Source: Paenibacillus sp. EZ-K15 (GTDB taxonomy: Bacteria; Bacillota; Bacilli; Paenibacillales; Paenibacillaceae). Taken from it: a stretch of 64,000 nucleotides of DNA. Under the pieces are notes generated by a model that was given only the letters and a program-made list of their open reading frames with translations, had not been told where the DNA came from and made no database searches. The stretch covers positions 1 to 64,000 of the forward strand of contig NZ_PDHM01000020.1 of assembly GCF_002573715.1 (NCBI RefSeq). Direction: 5' to 3'. The position numbers and the translations under genes are program-made. Below are positions 1 to 7,895 of this stretch, one piece after another (positions within the stretch are counted from its first letter, which is position 1; the number at the start of each line of letters is the position of its first letter).

Positions 1-53
1 CTCCCCAACCTTTCTATTACTTCCATTTTAATAGATTTGGGAGTTTACACAAT

Positions 54-440
54 TTATTTTACAGACTCTTTGATTGGAATTTCAAGTATCCCATGAACTT
101 CACCAGCAACTATTGTCCCTATGCTCTTACTAATAAAAACAACTTGATTGTACTTGCCAATGATTCGTTGAACCGATTCGTGGCTATCTTCTATGACTCT
201 TTGCAGTTCATTAACATCCAAATTCGTTCTCGCAGCTTGATATCCATATTCCAGTACCAATAAGTCAAAACCACTTTGAAGTGCGGAGGTTCCAGCAAAA
301 TGTAGAATTGGTTTATCACAAGGATAGTTTTTTCCGGGAAACAGAACAACCAACTTGCTGTTTTCCTCATACAGTTGAATATATTTTTGTTTCATTTCAG
401 TTTTCCAATACGAGGGAACATTTAAAATCTCTAATTTCAT
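54..440 (-). pseudogene. Truncated alpha/beta hydrolase-like gene
   Basis: The open frame gives 128 residues with an alpha/beta-hydrolase look: a beta-strand 'LVVLFPG', a 'LLVLEYGY' strand, and a nucleophile-elbow-like 'FISKSIGT' near residue 103 where these folds carry G/x-x-S-x-G. Intact relatives are about 200 residues, so the catalytic Asp/His half is missing. Past the stop at 54 the same frame reaches a second stop and then reads plausible sequence (TPKSIKMEVIERLG) to the window edge. This suggests decay by in-frame stops, although the edge cuts off the evidence. The start at 440 has a weak GGGAG-like site upstream. A repeat element lies 37 bp upstream. The family assignment is by motif only, and the gene could still be an expressed short protein. 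Confidence 0.5.
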
Positions 441-476
441 TATCTCCCATCCTTCCCTGTTTCAAATGATTTCGTC

Positions 477-520
477 TAACGTTCTTGTATTCATGAACCC
501 GAGAACCTGAAAGTCCAAAC
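477..520. repeat. Intergenic repeat, copy A
   Basis: A 26-bp core (477-502), containing GTATTCATGAACCCGA, recurs with one mismatch at 12580-12605. Weaker similarity continues about 18 bp further to a shared TCCAA. Both copies sit just upstream of a minus-strand gene or gene remnant. I do not recognise the family. Confidence 0.6.
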
Positions 521-551
521 TATAATAATTCTATTATTGTTTAAATCTTCC

Positions 552-746
552 TCATTTTGCTAGTAAATAATTATTTTCTTCATTGGCCAACTTTAGCGTC
601 CTTATTTCATATGATTTGCACCCCGATGCAATTAATGGGTCAGAATTTGCAATGTCTGTTGCTTCAATTAAATCCTCAGCTTGTCTTTCTTCAATTAATG
701 ACACATGGTTTCCTCTGCTCTTGTAACTACATCTAATTCCGTTATA
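552..746 (-). pseudogene. Remnant of an unknown gene (64 codons, no start)
   Basis: The minus-strand frame from the stop at 747-749 down to the TGA at 552-554 is open for 64 codons. It reads like real protein, for example ERQAEDLIEATDIAN, PLIASGCKSYEIRTL and LANEENNYLLAK, with amphipathic, helix-like composition. It has no ATG and no ribosome binding site, so it is probably the 3' end of a gene whose 5' part is gone. It lies between repeat copy A and the hairpin repeat at 841-941, in the same orientation as its decayed neighbours. No function is assigned. Confidence 0.4.
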
Positions 747-840
747 TTAACGCTTGTATAGGTTTTGTTTGTTTATTTAATATCTAATATGTACTGTCTG
801 TAGTAATTTTCACTTAACATAGTTGTACCTACGAAATCAA

Positions 841-941
841 GAGGCTTAGGGGAGCGTACGCGACCAAGTCCGACGGACTCAGCCTCGCAGGGTTGTCTGC
901 TGAATTGCTTCAACGAAACAATCTGCAGACCAAGAGTCCGT
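841..941. repeat. Imperfect inverted-repeat element, related to the 12.6-kb copy
   Basis: The stretch can fold: ACGGACTC (873-880) pairs with GAGTCCGT (934-941), and inside it GTCTGC (895-900) pairs with GCAGAC (925-930). Its left half (GGGGAG..ACGCGAC..TCGCAGGGT.GTC) matches 12624-12665, which follows repeat copy B directly. It is therefore probably a second segment of the same intergenic repeat family. No coding potential is seen. Confidence 0.5.
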
Positions 942-1029
942 AGCCCGTAGCGTAGATATGTTGTTGTTATTTGAGGGGGATGCCCTCTTCAAATAACTTT
1001 CGTATTCATTTGAATTCATTTTAAATTCT

Positions 1030-1058
1030 TTGATACATCTTTTCAATTATGGTATTAT
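1030..1058 (+). promoter_or_regulatory. Sigma-A promoter for a small RNA
   Basis: TTGATA (1030-1035), a 17-bp spacer and TATTAT (1053-1058) make a near-consensus vegetative promoter. The predicted start is about 1065. No ORF follows on this strand before a hairpin terminator at 1143-1179, so the promoter most simply drives a short untranslated RNA. Confidence 0.6.
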
Positions 1059-1064
1059 ATACTT

Positions 1065-1179
1065 AATAAAGACCAAGTGCGTCAACACTTGGTCCATACA
1101 ATTGGCTTGGATGGGTAGCCCCTTCTGAGTCAATACGGAGATAAACCCACCTTTGGCTGCAACCTTGGGGTGGGTTTTT
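1065..1179 (+). ncRNA. Candidate small antisense RNA, about 115 nt
   Basis: The transcript predicted from the promoter at 1030-1058 starts with a perfect hairpin, GACCAAGTG (1071-1079) with CACTTGGTC (1086-1094). It ends with AAACCCACC (1143-1151) paired to GGTGGGTTT (1169-1177) followed by T residues, a Rho-independent terminator. On the opposite strand the 5' hairpin is followed by TTTATT, so it can terminate a convergent minus-strand transcript. Two overlapping convergent transcripts, each ending in a hairpin, is the layout of Firmicute type I toxin/antitoxin loci such as txpA/ratA and bsrG/SR4. I infer an antitoxin-type RNA; the matching toxin ORF seems lost or degenerate. Confidence 0.5.
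1143..1179 (+). terminator. Rho-independent terminator of the small RNA
   Basis: A 9-bp perfect stem (1143-1151 with 1169-1177) with a 17-nt loop, running into a T-tract. It ends the candidate small RNA. Confidence 0.65.
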
Positions 1180-1261
1180 ACTTTTTCTTGTTGTTATTAT
1201 TAATGTCTAAAAATCTATTTTTTGCAATCAATTCTTTAGGATTATTCTTATCTATCCCCAT
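1178..1261 (-). CDS. Possible 27-aa ORF opposite the small RNA
   Basis: The ATG at 1261 opens 27 codons ending NNNNKKK-stop, with a GGGGAAG sequence just upstream. The Lys-rich tail and its position directly before the convergent RNA recall type I toxin genes. However, the rest of the peptide is polar, without the hydrophobic helix such toxins need. It overlaps the 3' end of the SRPBCC remnant in another frame. I regard it as a possible degenerate toxin tail or a chance ORF. Confidence 0.2.
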   Translation of the reverse strand: MGIDKNNPKELIAKNRFLDINNNNKKK

Positions 1262-1402
1262 TCACTTCCCCACTTCGACAGATTCTCCTCTTCCGTCCAA
1301 ACATCCAACACGAGATCGCGTGGAGTATCAAACACGGGTAATCACAATCAAGCGTCCACCTACTTGCGTCCGTTTTTTGTTTGTTTCAAAGTTGTGGTTC
1401 AT
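1252..1402 (-). pseudogene. Frameshifted 5' fragment of an SRPBCC (AHSA1-like) gene
   Basis: The ATG at 1402, with GGAG six bases upstream, starts a frame ending in RLIVITRV-stop. Shifting frame there continues as FDTPRDLVLDVWTEEENLSKW and then stops. Joined, the two pieces match the N-terminal signature of the SRPBCC/AHSA1 (YndB-like) family, 'ITRVFDAPRELV..AWTEPEHL..W'. Only the first third of such a protein (usually 140-160 aa) is present, so the gene is both frameshifted (near 1333) and truncated where the small-RNA locus begins. The family call is firm; function is lost. Confidence 0.65.
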
Positions 1403-1672
1403 GCACATCTCCGACGTTAACTTGTTGAAACTATGCGAAGATTTTTTCGCAGCTTGCGGCTCGCGGCTCCCTGCTTAGCCCCAATGATTTGCAATCTCTC
1501 CCCACTGTATAAGGGCCAATCTTTAATTTGGTCGATTCAGTTTTATATTCGCCAGTGCTTGATCTTAATAATGGCAACCCTTTCCTGATTTTATATGATT
1601 CCGGAAAAAACAACCATCCTTTATGCTGAATATGTCAAAAACACATCAAATATGGAGGAGGAACTACGGTTT

Positions 1673-3268
1673 ATGCAGATGAGCAGGAAAATCATCAATA
1701 AGCTTATACCTGTTATAACATGTCTGGGACTGGCTGCCACAGCAATGGCCGGCTGCAGCAGTAAGGAGATGCCAAAGGGGAGAACGGAATCCACAGAGTC
1801 AACCCAACCTTTGAGCAACTTATCGTATTGGAAACAGATGCATCACGACGCAGCCGCCATTATGAAAAGCTATGGAGAGATTACCGCTATTAAAGAAATC
1901 GAAAATAAAACCGGTGTCAAAATCGATTACCAACACCCGGCCCAAGGCCAAGCTGGCGAACAATTCAACTTGATGATGGCCTCGAAATCGCTGCCCGATG
2001 TCGTTGAGTATACGTGGAATAATTATCCGGGAGGCGCTCAAAAAGCGATTAAGGATGGTAAAATCATTCCATTAAACGACTATTTGGACGATGCGCCTAA
2101 CTTCAAAAAGCTGCTGGACGAAAACCCGGAATGGAGAAGACAGGCTTCGACGGACGATGGCGATCTTATCGGTTTCCCATTCATCCGCCCCGTGAGAAAA
2201 CTGCAAACCCACTCCGGCCCGGTTGTACGTAAAGATTGGTTGGACAAGTTGGATTTGCCTACTCCTAGAACCATCGACGAATGGTATACCGTTTTGAAAG
2301 CGTTTAAGGAACAAGATCCCAACGGAAACGGAAAGGCGGATGAAATTCCGATCATGATGGGAGCAGGCGAGCTTGCTTTTACTGGCGCTTTTGGCATCCC
2401 GAACGGCTTCTATCACGAAGGAAATACGGTTAAATATGGCCCCGTTCAACCCGAATATAAGCAATACCTTACAACCATGAACCGTTGGTACAATGAGGGC
2501 TTGCTGGACAAAGACTTTGCAGCCAATGACAGCAAAATGTACGATGCCAAAATAACCGGCAATCAGGTCGGTGCGGCTGTTATGGCTGTAGGCGGAGGCA
2601 TGGGCAGGTTTATGGATTTAATGGAGTCCAAGGAACCGCAATTCAAGCTTGTTGCCACACCCTATCCGACATTGCAATCTGGCGATAAACCGATATTCGG
2701 TCAAATGGACAATCAAATTGTAGGCATATTCACTGCTATAACCGGAAGCAACAAGCACGTTGCTGAAACTGTAAAATTCTTCGATTACTTCTATAGTGAA
2801 GAAGGACGAATGATCATGAACTTCGGTAAAGAAGGCGTATCCTATACGATGGATAACGGTTATCCGAAGTATACGGACTCCGTCATGAACAATCTGGATG
2901 GATTGCCGCTTGCCCAATCCGTTAAAAAGCATGTCTTGTCCGCTGATGCCGGTCCTTTCTTGCAGGATGTACGCTATATGGAGCAATATGCGGCCAGACC
3001 GGAGCAGCAAGAAGCTTTAACCGTCTGGGCAGAACCTTCGAATGAAAAAAGAATGCCTCCGATCACCATCGCCCGGGAAAACAATAGCCGATATGCCTCG
3101 ATCATGAACGATATCGATACGTATAAAAATGAAATGATCGTTAAATTCATTATGGGTGCAGAATCGCTGGATAAGTTCGATGAGTATGTCGCTACCATGA
3201 AAAGCATGGGTATCGACGAGGCAATTCAAATGCAGCAATCCGGATTGGAACGCTACAACGACCGATAA
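1673..3268 (+). CDS. Extracellular sugar-binding lipoprotein (LplA/YtcQ type)
   Basis: Solute-binding component of a carbohydrate ABC importer, anchored outside the membrane. The frame is open from 1595, but GGAGGAGG at 1654-1661 places the start at the ATG at 1673 (531 aa) or the one at 1679. A lipoprotein signal follows: basic N-terminus, hydrophobic core and lipobox MAGC with the lipidated Cys at residue 28. The mature part has the family 1 binding-protein pattern, with a DPNGNGKADE Ca-binding-like loop typical of large Paenibacillus/Bacillus LplA-like proteins. The two cognate permeases follow directly; no ATPase is present, as usual for systems that share MsmX. The sugar is unknown; oligosaccharides or polysaccharide fragments are usual for this class. 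Confidence 0.85.
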   Translation: MQMSRKIINKLIPVITCLGLAATAMAGCSSKEMPKGRTESTESTQPLSNLSYWKQMHHDAAAIMKSYGEITAIKEIENKTGVKIDYQHPAQGQAGEQFNLMMASKSLPDVVEYTWNNYPGGAQKAIKDGKIIPLNDYLDDAPNFKKLLDENPEWRRQASTDDGDLIGFPFIRPVRKLQTHSGPVVRKDWLDKLDLPTPRTIDEWYTVLKAFKEQDPNGNGKADEIPIMMGAGELAFTGAFGIPNGFYHEGNTVKYGPVQPEYKQYLTTMNRWYNEGLLDKDFAANDSKMYDAKITGNQVGAAVMAVGGGMGRFMDLMESKEPQFKLVATPYPTLQSGDKPIFGQMDNQIVGIFTAITGSNKHVAETVKFFDYFYSEEGRMIMNFGKEGVSYTMDNGYPKYTDSVMNNLDGLPLAQSVKKHVLSADAGPFLQDVRYMEQYAARPEQQEALTVWAEPSNEKRMPPITIARENNSRYASIMNDIDTYKNEMIVKFIMGAESLDKFDEYVATMKSMGIDEAIQMQQSGLERYNDR

Positions 3269-3280
3269 AACGTCTACTAC

Positions 3281-3318
3281 ACTGGAGACGGAAAGCTTGC
3301 AGCTTGCCGTTCTCCAGT
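3281..3318 (+). other. Stem-loop between binding-protein and permease genes
   Basis: ACTGGAGA-CGG (3281-3291) pairs with CCG-T-TCTCCAGT (3307-3318), with a nested AAGCT/AGCTT hairpin in the loop and no T-run after it. Such hairpins commonly stabilise the upstream binding-protein mRNA or cause partial termination, giving more binding protein than permease. The role is inferred. Confidence 0.5.
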
Positions 3319-3338
3319 ATTCAAAGAAGGAGTAAACC

Positions 3339-4301
3339 ATGCCTAATGTACAGAGAAACATTGTGAAGACGGCAACGGGGAACCGGGCAGAGAAGAAATG
3401 GAGCATGATAAAAAAGGACATAATTCGGAACCGCTACATTTATCTTATCCTGCTGCCCGTCGTTGCCTACTACATCGTTTTTCATTACGGACCCATGTAT
3501 GGTCTGCAAATCGCTTTTAAAGATTACGGACTTGCCGACGGAATTTGGGGAAGTCCATGGATGGGTTTCGATCATTTTGAAAGTTTTTTTGGAAACTACT
3601 ATTTTTGGAGACTGATTCGGAACACCTTGCTGATCAATATCTATGAATTGCTGTTTGCGTTCCCCGCTTCGATCATACTTGCCTTATTGCTTAATGAGAT
3701 TCGCAGGAGTTTTTTTAAACGGATCGTCCAGACGATAAGCTATCTCCCGCACTTTATCTCCATCGTCGTTGTGGTCGGGATGATGATCGACTTCTTTGCC
3801 CGCGACGGTCTAGTGAATCAACTTCTTGGCATGATCGGACTTGAACCGATTGCATTCATGCAGGAGCCGGGGTGGTTTCGGTTCATGTACGTCTCTTCCG
3901 GCGTCTGGCAGGGAATCGGATGGGGCTCTATTATCTATCTCGCCGCCATAGCCAACATTGATCCGACGCTCTATGATGCGGCCCGGATTGACGGAGCGGG
4001 ACGATGGAAACAGACCTTGCATATTACCCTGCCCGGGATCATGCCGACCATTGTGATATTGCTCATTCTCAACATGGGATCCATGCTTTCCGTCGGGAGC
4101 GAGAAAATTATTTTAATGTACAATCCGATGACCTATGAGACGGCCGATGTCATCTCTACCTATGTATTCAGGAAAGGTATCCTGGGAGCCGATTTCGGTT
4201 ATACCGCTGCCGTTGGACTATTCAATTCGGTCATCAGCTTCATTCTGATTGTACTCGCCAATTCCATTAGCAAACGAGTGAGTGAACATAAATTGTGGTA
4301 A
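3339..4301 (+). CDS. Carbohydrate ABC transporter permease, LplB type
   Basis: Inner-membrane permease of the same importer. The 320-aa product has about six hydrophobic segments and the EAA-type cytoplasmic loop 'AARIDGAGRW..LPGI' at about residues 211-232, which contacts the ATPase. The start at 3339 is supported by AAGGAG seven bases upstream; an in-frame ATG at 3402 is less well placed. 'YGLQIAFKDYG' near the N-terminus is characteristic of the LplB/YtmP branch that pairs with large LplA-type lipoproteins. The next permease gene follows after 12 bp, so the two are co-translated. Confidence 0.88.
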   Translation: MPNVQRNIVKTATGNRAEKKWSMIKKDIIRNRYIYLILLPVVAYYIVFHYGPMYGLQIAFKDYGLADGIWGSPWMGFDHFESFFGNYYFWRLIRNTLLINIYELLFAFPASIILALLLNEIRRSFFKRIVQTISYLPHFISIVVVVGMMIDFFARDGLVNQLLGMIGLEPIAFMQEPGWFRFMYVSSGVWQGIGWGSIIYLAAIANIDPTLYDAARIDGAGRWKQTLHITLPGIMPTIVILLILNMGSMLSVGSEKIILMYNPMTYETADVISTYVFRKGILGADFGYTAAVGLFNSVISFILIVLANSISKRVSEHKLW

Positions 4302-4313
4302 GGGAGGAACGGT

Positions 4314-5195
4314 ATGTTTCACAAACGCAGCCTGGGTGAATCGATATTTTCCGTCGTCAATACGTGCTTCATGCTCCTACTTTGCTTCGTCACGCTTTAT
4401 CCGTTCCTTTACGTATTATTCGCATCTTTAAGCGATCCTGCAGAAATCGCCCGATTTCGCGGCATGCTGTTTTTCCCTACCGGGTTTAATCTGGATGCGT
4501 ATAAAGCCGTCATGGATAATCCCATGATTCTGACCGGTTACCGGAACACCCTCTTCTATGTCGCTGGCGGCACAATCATCAACCTATTCATGACAACGCT
4601 CGGTGCCTATGCCCTTTCTCGCCGCAACGTCTATTTCAACAATTCCATCATGCTCATCATCGTGATCACGATGGTGTTCAATGGGGGGCTCATTCCAACG
4701 TTTCTGCTGGTGAACAGTCTCGGCATGCTGGATACGCCTTGGGCTCTTCTCTTGCCGGGGGCTATCAGTTCATTTAACTTGATCATTATGCGAACCGCCT
4801 TTCAAGCGGTACCCGTTAGTTTGGAGGAATCCGCGCGGATCGACGGGGCCAATGATTGGATCATTATGAGCAGAATCATTGTTCCTCTTTCGATGCCCGT
4901 TATTGCCGTCATGGTTTTGTGGTATGCAGTGGGACATTGGAATTCATACTTTAGCGCATTGATTTATTTGCGTGATCGGGAGTTATTTCCCTTGCAGTTA
5001 GTGCTCCGTGAAATTCTGATCTCGAACAGTACGGACAGCATGACGACCGGCGCAGCAGCCACAGATCGGCTGGACATCGGGATCACGATCAAATATGCGA
5101 CGATTATCATCTCTACACTTCCGATATTATGCCTGTATCCGTTTCTGCAAAAGTATTTTGTGCACGGTGTCCTGATCGGTGCGTTAAAAGAATGA
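4314..5195 (+). CDS. Carbohydrate ABC transporter permease, LplC/YtcP type
   Basis: Second membrane subunit of the importer, 293 aa with six predicted transmembrane helices and the EAA loop 'SARIDGANDW..IVPLSMP' around residue 170. It starts 12 bp after the LplB-type gene behind a GGGAGG site. The C-terminus 'PFLQKYFVHGVLIGALKE' is a hallmark of the LplC/YtcP family. A terminator-like hairpin follows, so this gene probably ends the transporter transcript. The ATPase must be supplied in trans. Confidence 0.88.
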   Translation: MFHKRSLGESIFSVVNTCFMLLLCFVTLYPFLYVLFASLSDPAEIARFRGMLFFPTGFNLDAYKAVMDNPMILTGYRNTLFYVAGGTIINLFMTTLGAYALSRRNVYFNNSIMLIIVITMVFNGGLIPTFLLVNSLGMLDTPWALLLPGAISSFNLIIMRTAFQAVPVSLEESARIDGANDWIIMSRIIVPLSMPVIAVMVLWYAVGHWNSYFSALIYLRDRELFPLQLVLREILISNSTDSMTTGAAATDRLDIGITIKYATIIISTLPILCLYPFLQKYFVHGVLIGALKE

Positions 5196-5229
5196 TCATC
5201 ACACGAATCGGTCATCCAATGAAGGGAGC

Positions 5230-5272
5230 AAGCTTGCTCTTCCCGAAGTATATGGGACTGAGCAAGCTTTTC
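5230..5272 (+). terminator. Terminator-like hairpin after the permease genes
   Basis: AAGCTTGCTC (5230-5239) pairs perfectly with GAGCAAGCTT (5260-5269), with TCCC/GGGA extending the stem inside, followed by TTCT. It lies between the transporter and its putative regulator and may limit read-through. Confidence 0.6.
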
Positions 5273-5291
5273 TATATTAGGAGTGATCGCC

Positions 5292-7664
5292 ATGTTTTCA
5301 ATCATTCGAAGAAAGAATGCCGGGAGCCGAAGAAGAAGCCTGTTCATCAGGATGCTCGTATCCAATTGTCTTCTGCTCCTGCTTCCCATCCTGATTTGGT
5401 TTGTGTTCTATACCAATATTGAACATATCATGAAATCCAATGCGGAACGGTCCAATCTCGGCATGCTGGAGCAGATGCGTCTCAATATAGACAGCCACTT
5501 CAAAGAAATTGAACAGTTATCCCATCAGATTATACTCAATCCGAAGCTGCGTTATTTATTGGATACGGAAATCAAAGACTTGTCAGAGCGGTATCATTTG
5601 GTCCAGTTTACAAGAGATTATTTAACAATGCATTCGAGAATGACCAAGGATTTTGTGTACGATTTCTATATTTTTTTGGACCGAAGCGATTCTGTGATCA
5701 AACCGAATCTCGTAACCGATTCTCACAATTTTTATGATAAATATTATCGCTTTGAACATCTGAACTATGAAGAATGGCGTAAGCAGATGACTAGCTATCA
5801 TAGTCAAACATACCTGCCGTCCTCCACCTTACAACGAAACGGCTACCTGAAGGATGACCCCATGCAAGTGATTACCTTTATGCAATCGTTGCCGGTCGAA
5901 GAAACATCCAATATGAAAGGGAATCTTACGGTTCTGATTGATGAAACCAAGATTCACGAAATGACACGACAAATCGAGTCCGCAAACGGGAGTTCCGTTT
6001 ATATCGTGAACCAAAATCATGAACTCATCAGCAGTACCCCTGGTGCAAGTCCGTTATCAAACTCGATATTGAATGAACTGAAGTCGAAATCCGGTTTACG
6101 CAATTCCAATCTGAACGGTCAAGATGTAACGGTATCATTCACAACCTCGGGACAAGTCGGATGGTACTATATTGCTGTGATGCCCTTGAATGTATATTTG
6201 CAGAAAGTGAAACAAATGGAGCATCTTGCGCTGTGGCTTCTCTTGCTATGTATCCTTGCGGGGAGTGCGGCTGCATATGGAATCGCTTATCGAAACTATT
6301 TTCCGATCAAAAGAATGGTAGAGGCCATTCAGGCCGGAAAGTCTCATCCACGCAAACCTGCAGTGAATGAATTGGACTACATCCTGGAAATGATGAAAAT
6401 TTCCTGGGACGAGGAAAGGCATATTAAAAACAAACTGACTCAACAACTGCCCATTCTGCGTTCTAACTATTTACATCGTGTGCTTCAAGGCTACTTTGAG
6501 CCTCCAGAGCAAATGAAACAATCGCTGGAATTTATGGGCATCCATTTTCCGTTTTCTCATTTTATTGTCATTCTCGTTCAAGTGGACGACATGACCCGGT
6601 TCGCACCGAACCAAAGTGAAAAACAATGGGCATTGGTGCGATTTATCATCTCCAATCTGGCTGAAGATACAGTCTATGAAGGGCATACGATACATACGAT
6701 CGACTTGGAGAAAGACCGGCTAGCCCTGCTCGTTAATCTAATGCCGGATCAGATGGATCATCCGACTTGCCGGGTGAAGGACATCGTATCCGGATTGCAT
6801 CGCATGCTGGAGACTAGGTTCAAGCTGGCTATCAGCATAGCCATAAGCGGCGTTCATAAGGGCCAGCATCAGATTGGAGAAGCCTATTTGGAAGCGGCTG
6901 CCGCCTTGGAGTACAGGATGGTCAATGGGCAGCTGTCGACCTTTTACTATCATGATATTCGCCAGAAAAAGCTGCAGTATTATTACCCTGTCGAAACCGA
7001 GCTGCAGTTAATCAACTGTATTCGAAGCGGCGATACAGAGCAAGTGGTCCAACTGCTTACACAGCTGTTCGATCGAAATTTTCGCGACGAATCCATCACT
7101 CCGGAGCTCGGGAGATGCCTATTATTCAGTCTTGCCGGTACCCTGCTGCGTATCATGGCATCGGATTCGGATACGCTGGCCTACCGGAAGCTTACAGAAG
7201 GTGACATCCACCCTGTGCGTTTCCTGCTTTCCTGTAAAACAACCGACGAAATGTTTGAAAAAGCGAAGGACCTGTATGTATCGGCCGCCGAATCGTTCAA
7301 ACTGGAACGAAGCGATCACAATGAACAGCTCCTGCTGCAAATTCAAACCTGCATTCAAGCGAATTACGCCGATCCCAATATGAGCTTGAATTTAGTGTCT
7401 GAGCATTTGCAGATCACGCCGCAATATATTTCACAATTTTTTAAAAGAGTGAGTGGACAGAACTTCAACGACTACCTGACTGTCGTACGCATGGATCACG
7501 CTAAGAAACTGATGTCGGATCCTGGACTGACCAACGCACAGATTGCCAAGATGGTCGGTTATACAAGCGATACGGTTTTCATTCGGGTTTTTAAGAAGGT
7601 CGAAGGCATTACTCCCGGTAAATATAGAGAGAGTATGACGAAATGTGCTGGATTAAGTGAATAG
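5292..7664 (+). CDS. Membrane-anchored AraC-family regulator
   Basis: Transcription factor of the large membrane-bound AraC class found beside LplABC-type importers. The frame is open from a GTG at 5283, but AGGAG at 5278-5282 fits the ATG at 5292 (790 aa). Layout: basic N-terminus, transmembrane helix at about 18-40, an extracytoplasmic sensing region of some 250 residues, a second helix near 300-325, a cytoplasmic linker, then an AraC double helix-turn-helix over the last ~105 residues ending 'GYTSDTVFIRVFKKVEGITPGKYR'. It carries its own DNA-binding domain, so no separate response regulator is needed. It probably senses the sugar cargo and controls the upstream operon. The ligand is unknown. 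Confidence 0.82.
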   Translation: MFSIIRRKNAGSRRRSLFIRMLVSNCLLLLLPILIWFVFYTNIEHIMKSNAERSNLGMLEQMRLNIDSHFKEIEQLSHQIILNPKLRYLLDTEIKDLSERYHLVQFTRDYLTMHSRMTKDFVYDFYIFLDRSDSVIKPNLVTDSHNFYDKYYRFEHLNYEEWRKQMTSYHSQTYLPSSTLQRNGYLKDDPMQVITFMQSLPVEETSNMKGNLTVLIDETKIHEMTRQIESANGSSVYIVNQNHELISSTPGASPLSNSILNELKSKSGLRNSNLNGQDVTVSFTTSGQVGWYYIAVMPLNVYLQKVKQMEHLALWLLLLCILAGSAAAYGIAYRNYFPIKRMVEAIQAGKSHPRKPAVNELDYILEMMKISWDEERHIKNKLTQQLPILRSNYLHRVLQGYFEPPEQMKQSLEFMGIHFPFSHFIVILVQVDDMTRFAPNQSEKQWALVRFIISNLAEDTVYEGHTIHTIDLEKDRLALLVNLMPDQMDHPTCRVKDIVSGLHRMLETRFKLAISIAISGVHKGQHQIGEAYLEAAAALEYRMVNGQLSTFYYHDIRQKKLQYYYPVETELQLINCIRSGDTEQVVQLLTQLFDRNFRDESITPELGRCLLFSLAGTLLRIMASDSDTLAYRKLTEGDIHPVRFLLSCKTTDEMFEKAKDLYVSAAESFKLERSDHNEQLLLQIQTCIQANYADPNMSLNLVSEHLQITPQYISQFFKRVSGQNFNDYLTVVRMDHAKKLMSDPGLTNAQIAKMVGYTSDTVFIRVFKKVEGITPGKYRESMTKCAGLSE

Positions 7665-7691
7665 GAATTCTTACTGCATTATTCTACATTG

Positions 7692-7736
7692 GCAGCACAC
7701 CTCTCATTAAAAGAAAGGATGTGCTGCTAATAGTTT
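7692..7736 (+). terminator. Terminator of the AraC-type gene
   Basis: GCAGCACA (7692-7699) pairs with TGTGCTGC (7720-7727), followed by TAATAGTTTT. The stem is good and the T-run weak. Confidence 0.5.
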
Positions 7737-7895
7737 TGCGCTCATCTTTCTCCGAGGATTTTTATCATTGCTCGTCTTTTTTTCCATGGACCATAGTGCA
7801 CAATTATATGGACTCTACTAGCCGCTCCTCCGGAATAATAACCGGTTCTAATCATAAGCTTATACAAGAAAGCCATAAAAGGAGGGTTAAGTGAA

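Noticed and set aside
1170..1478. 102-codon plus-strand ORF with a hydrophobic start
   Set aside because: It begins in the terminator of the small RNA and runs antisense to the SRPBCC remnant; no ribosome binding site and low-complexity sequence.
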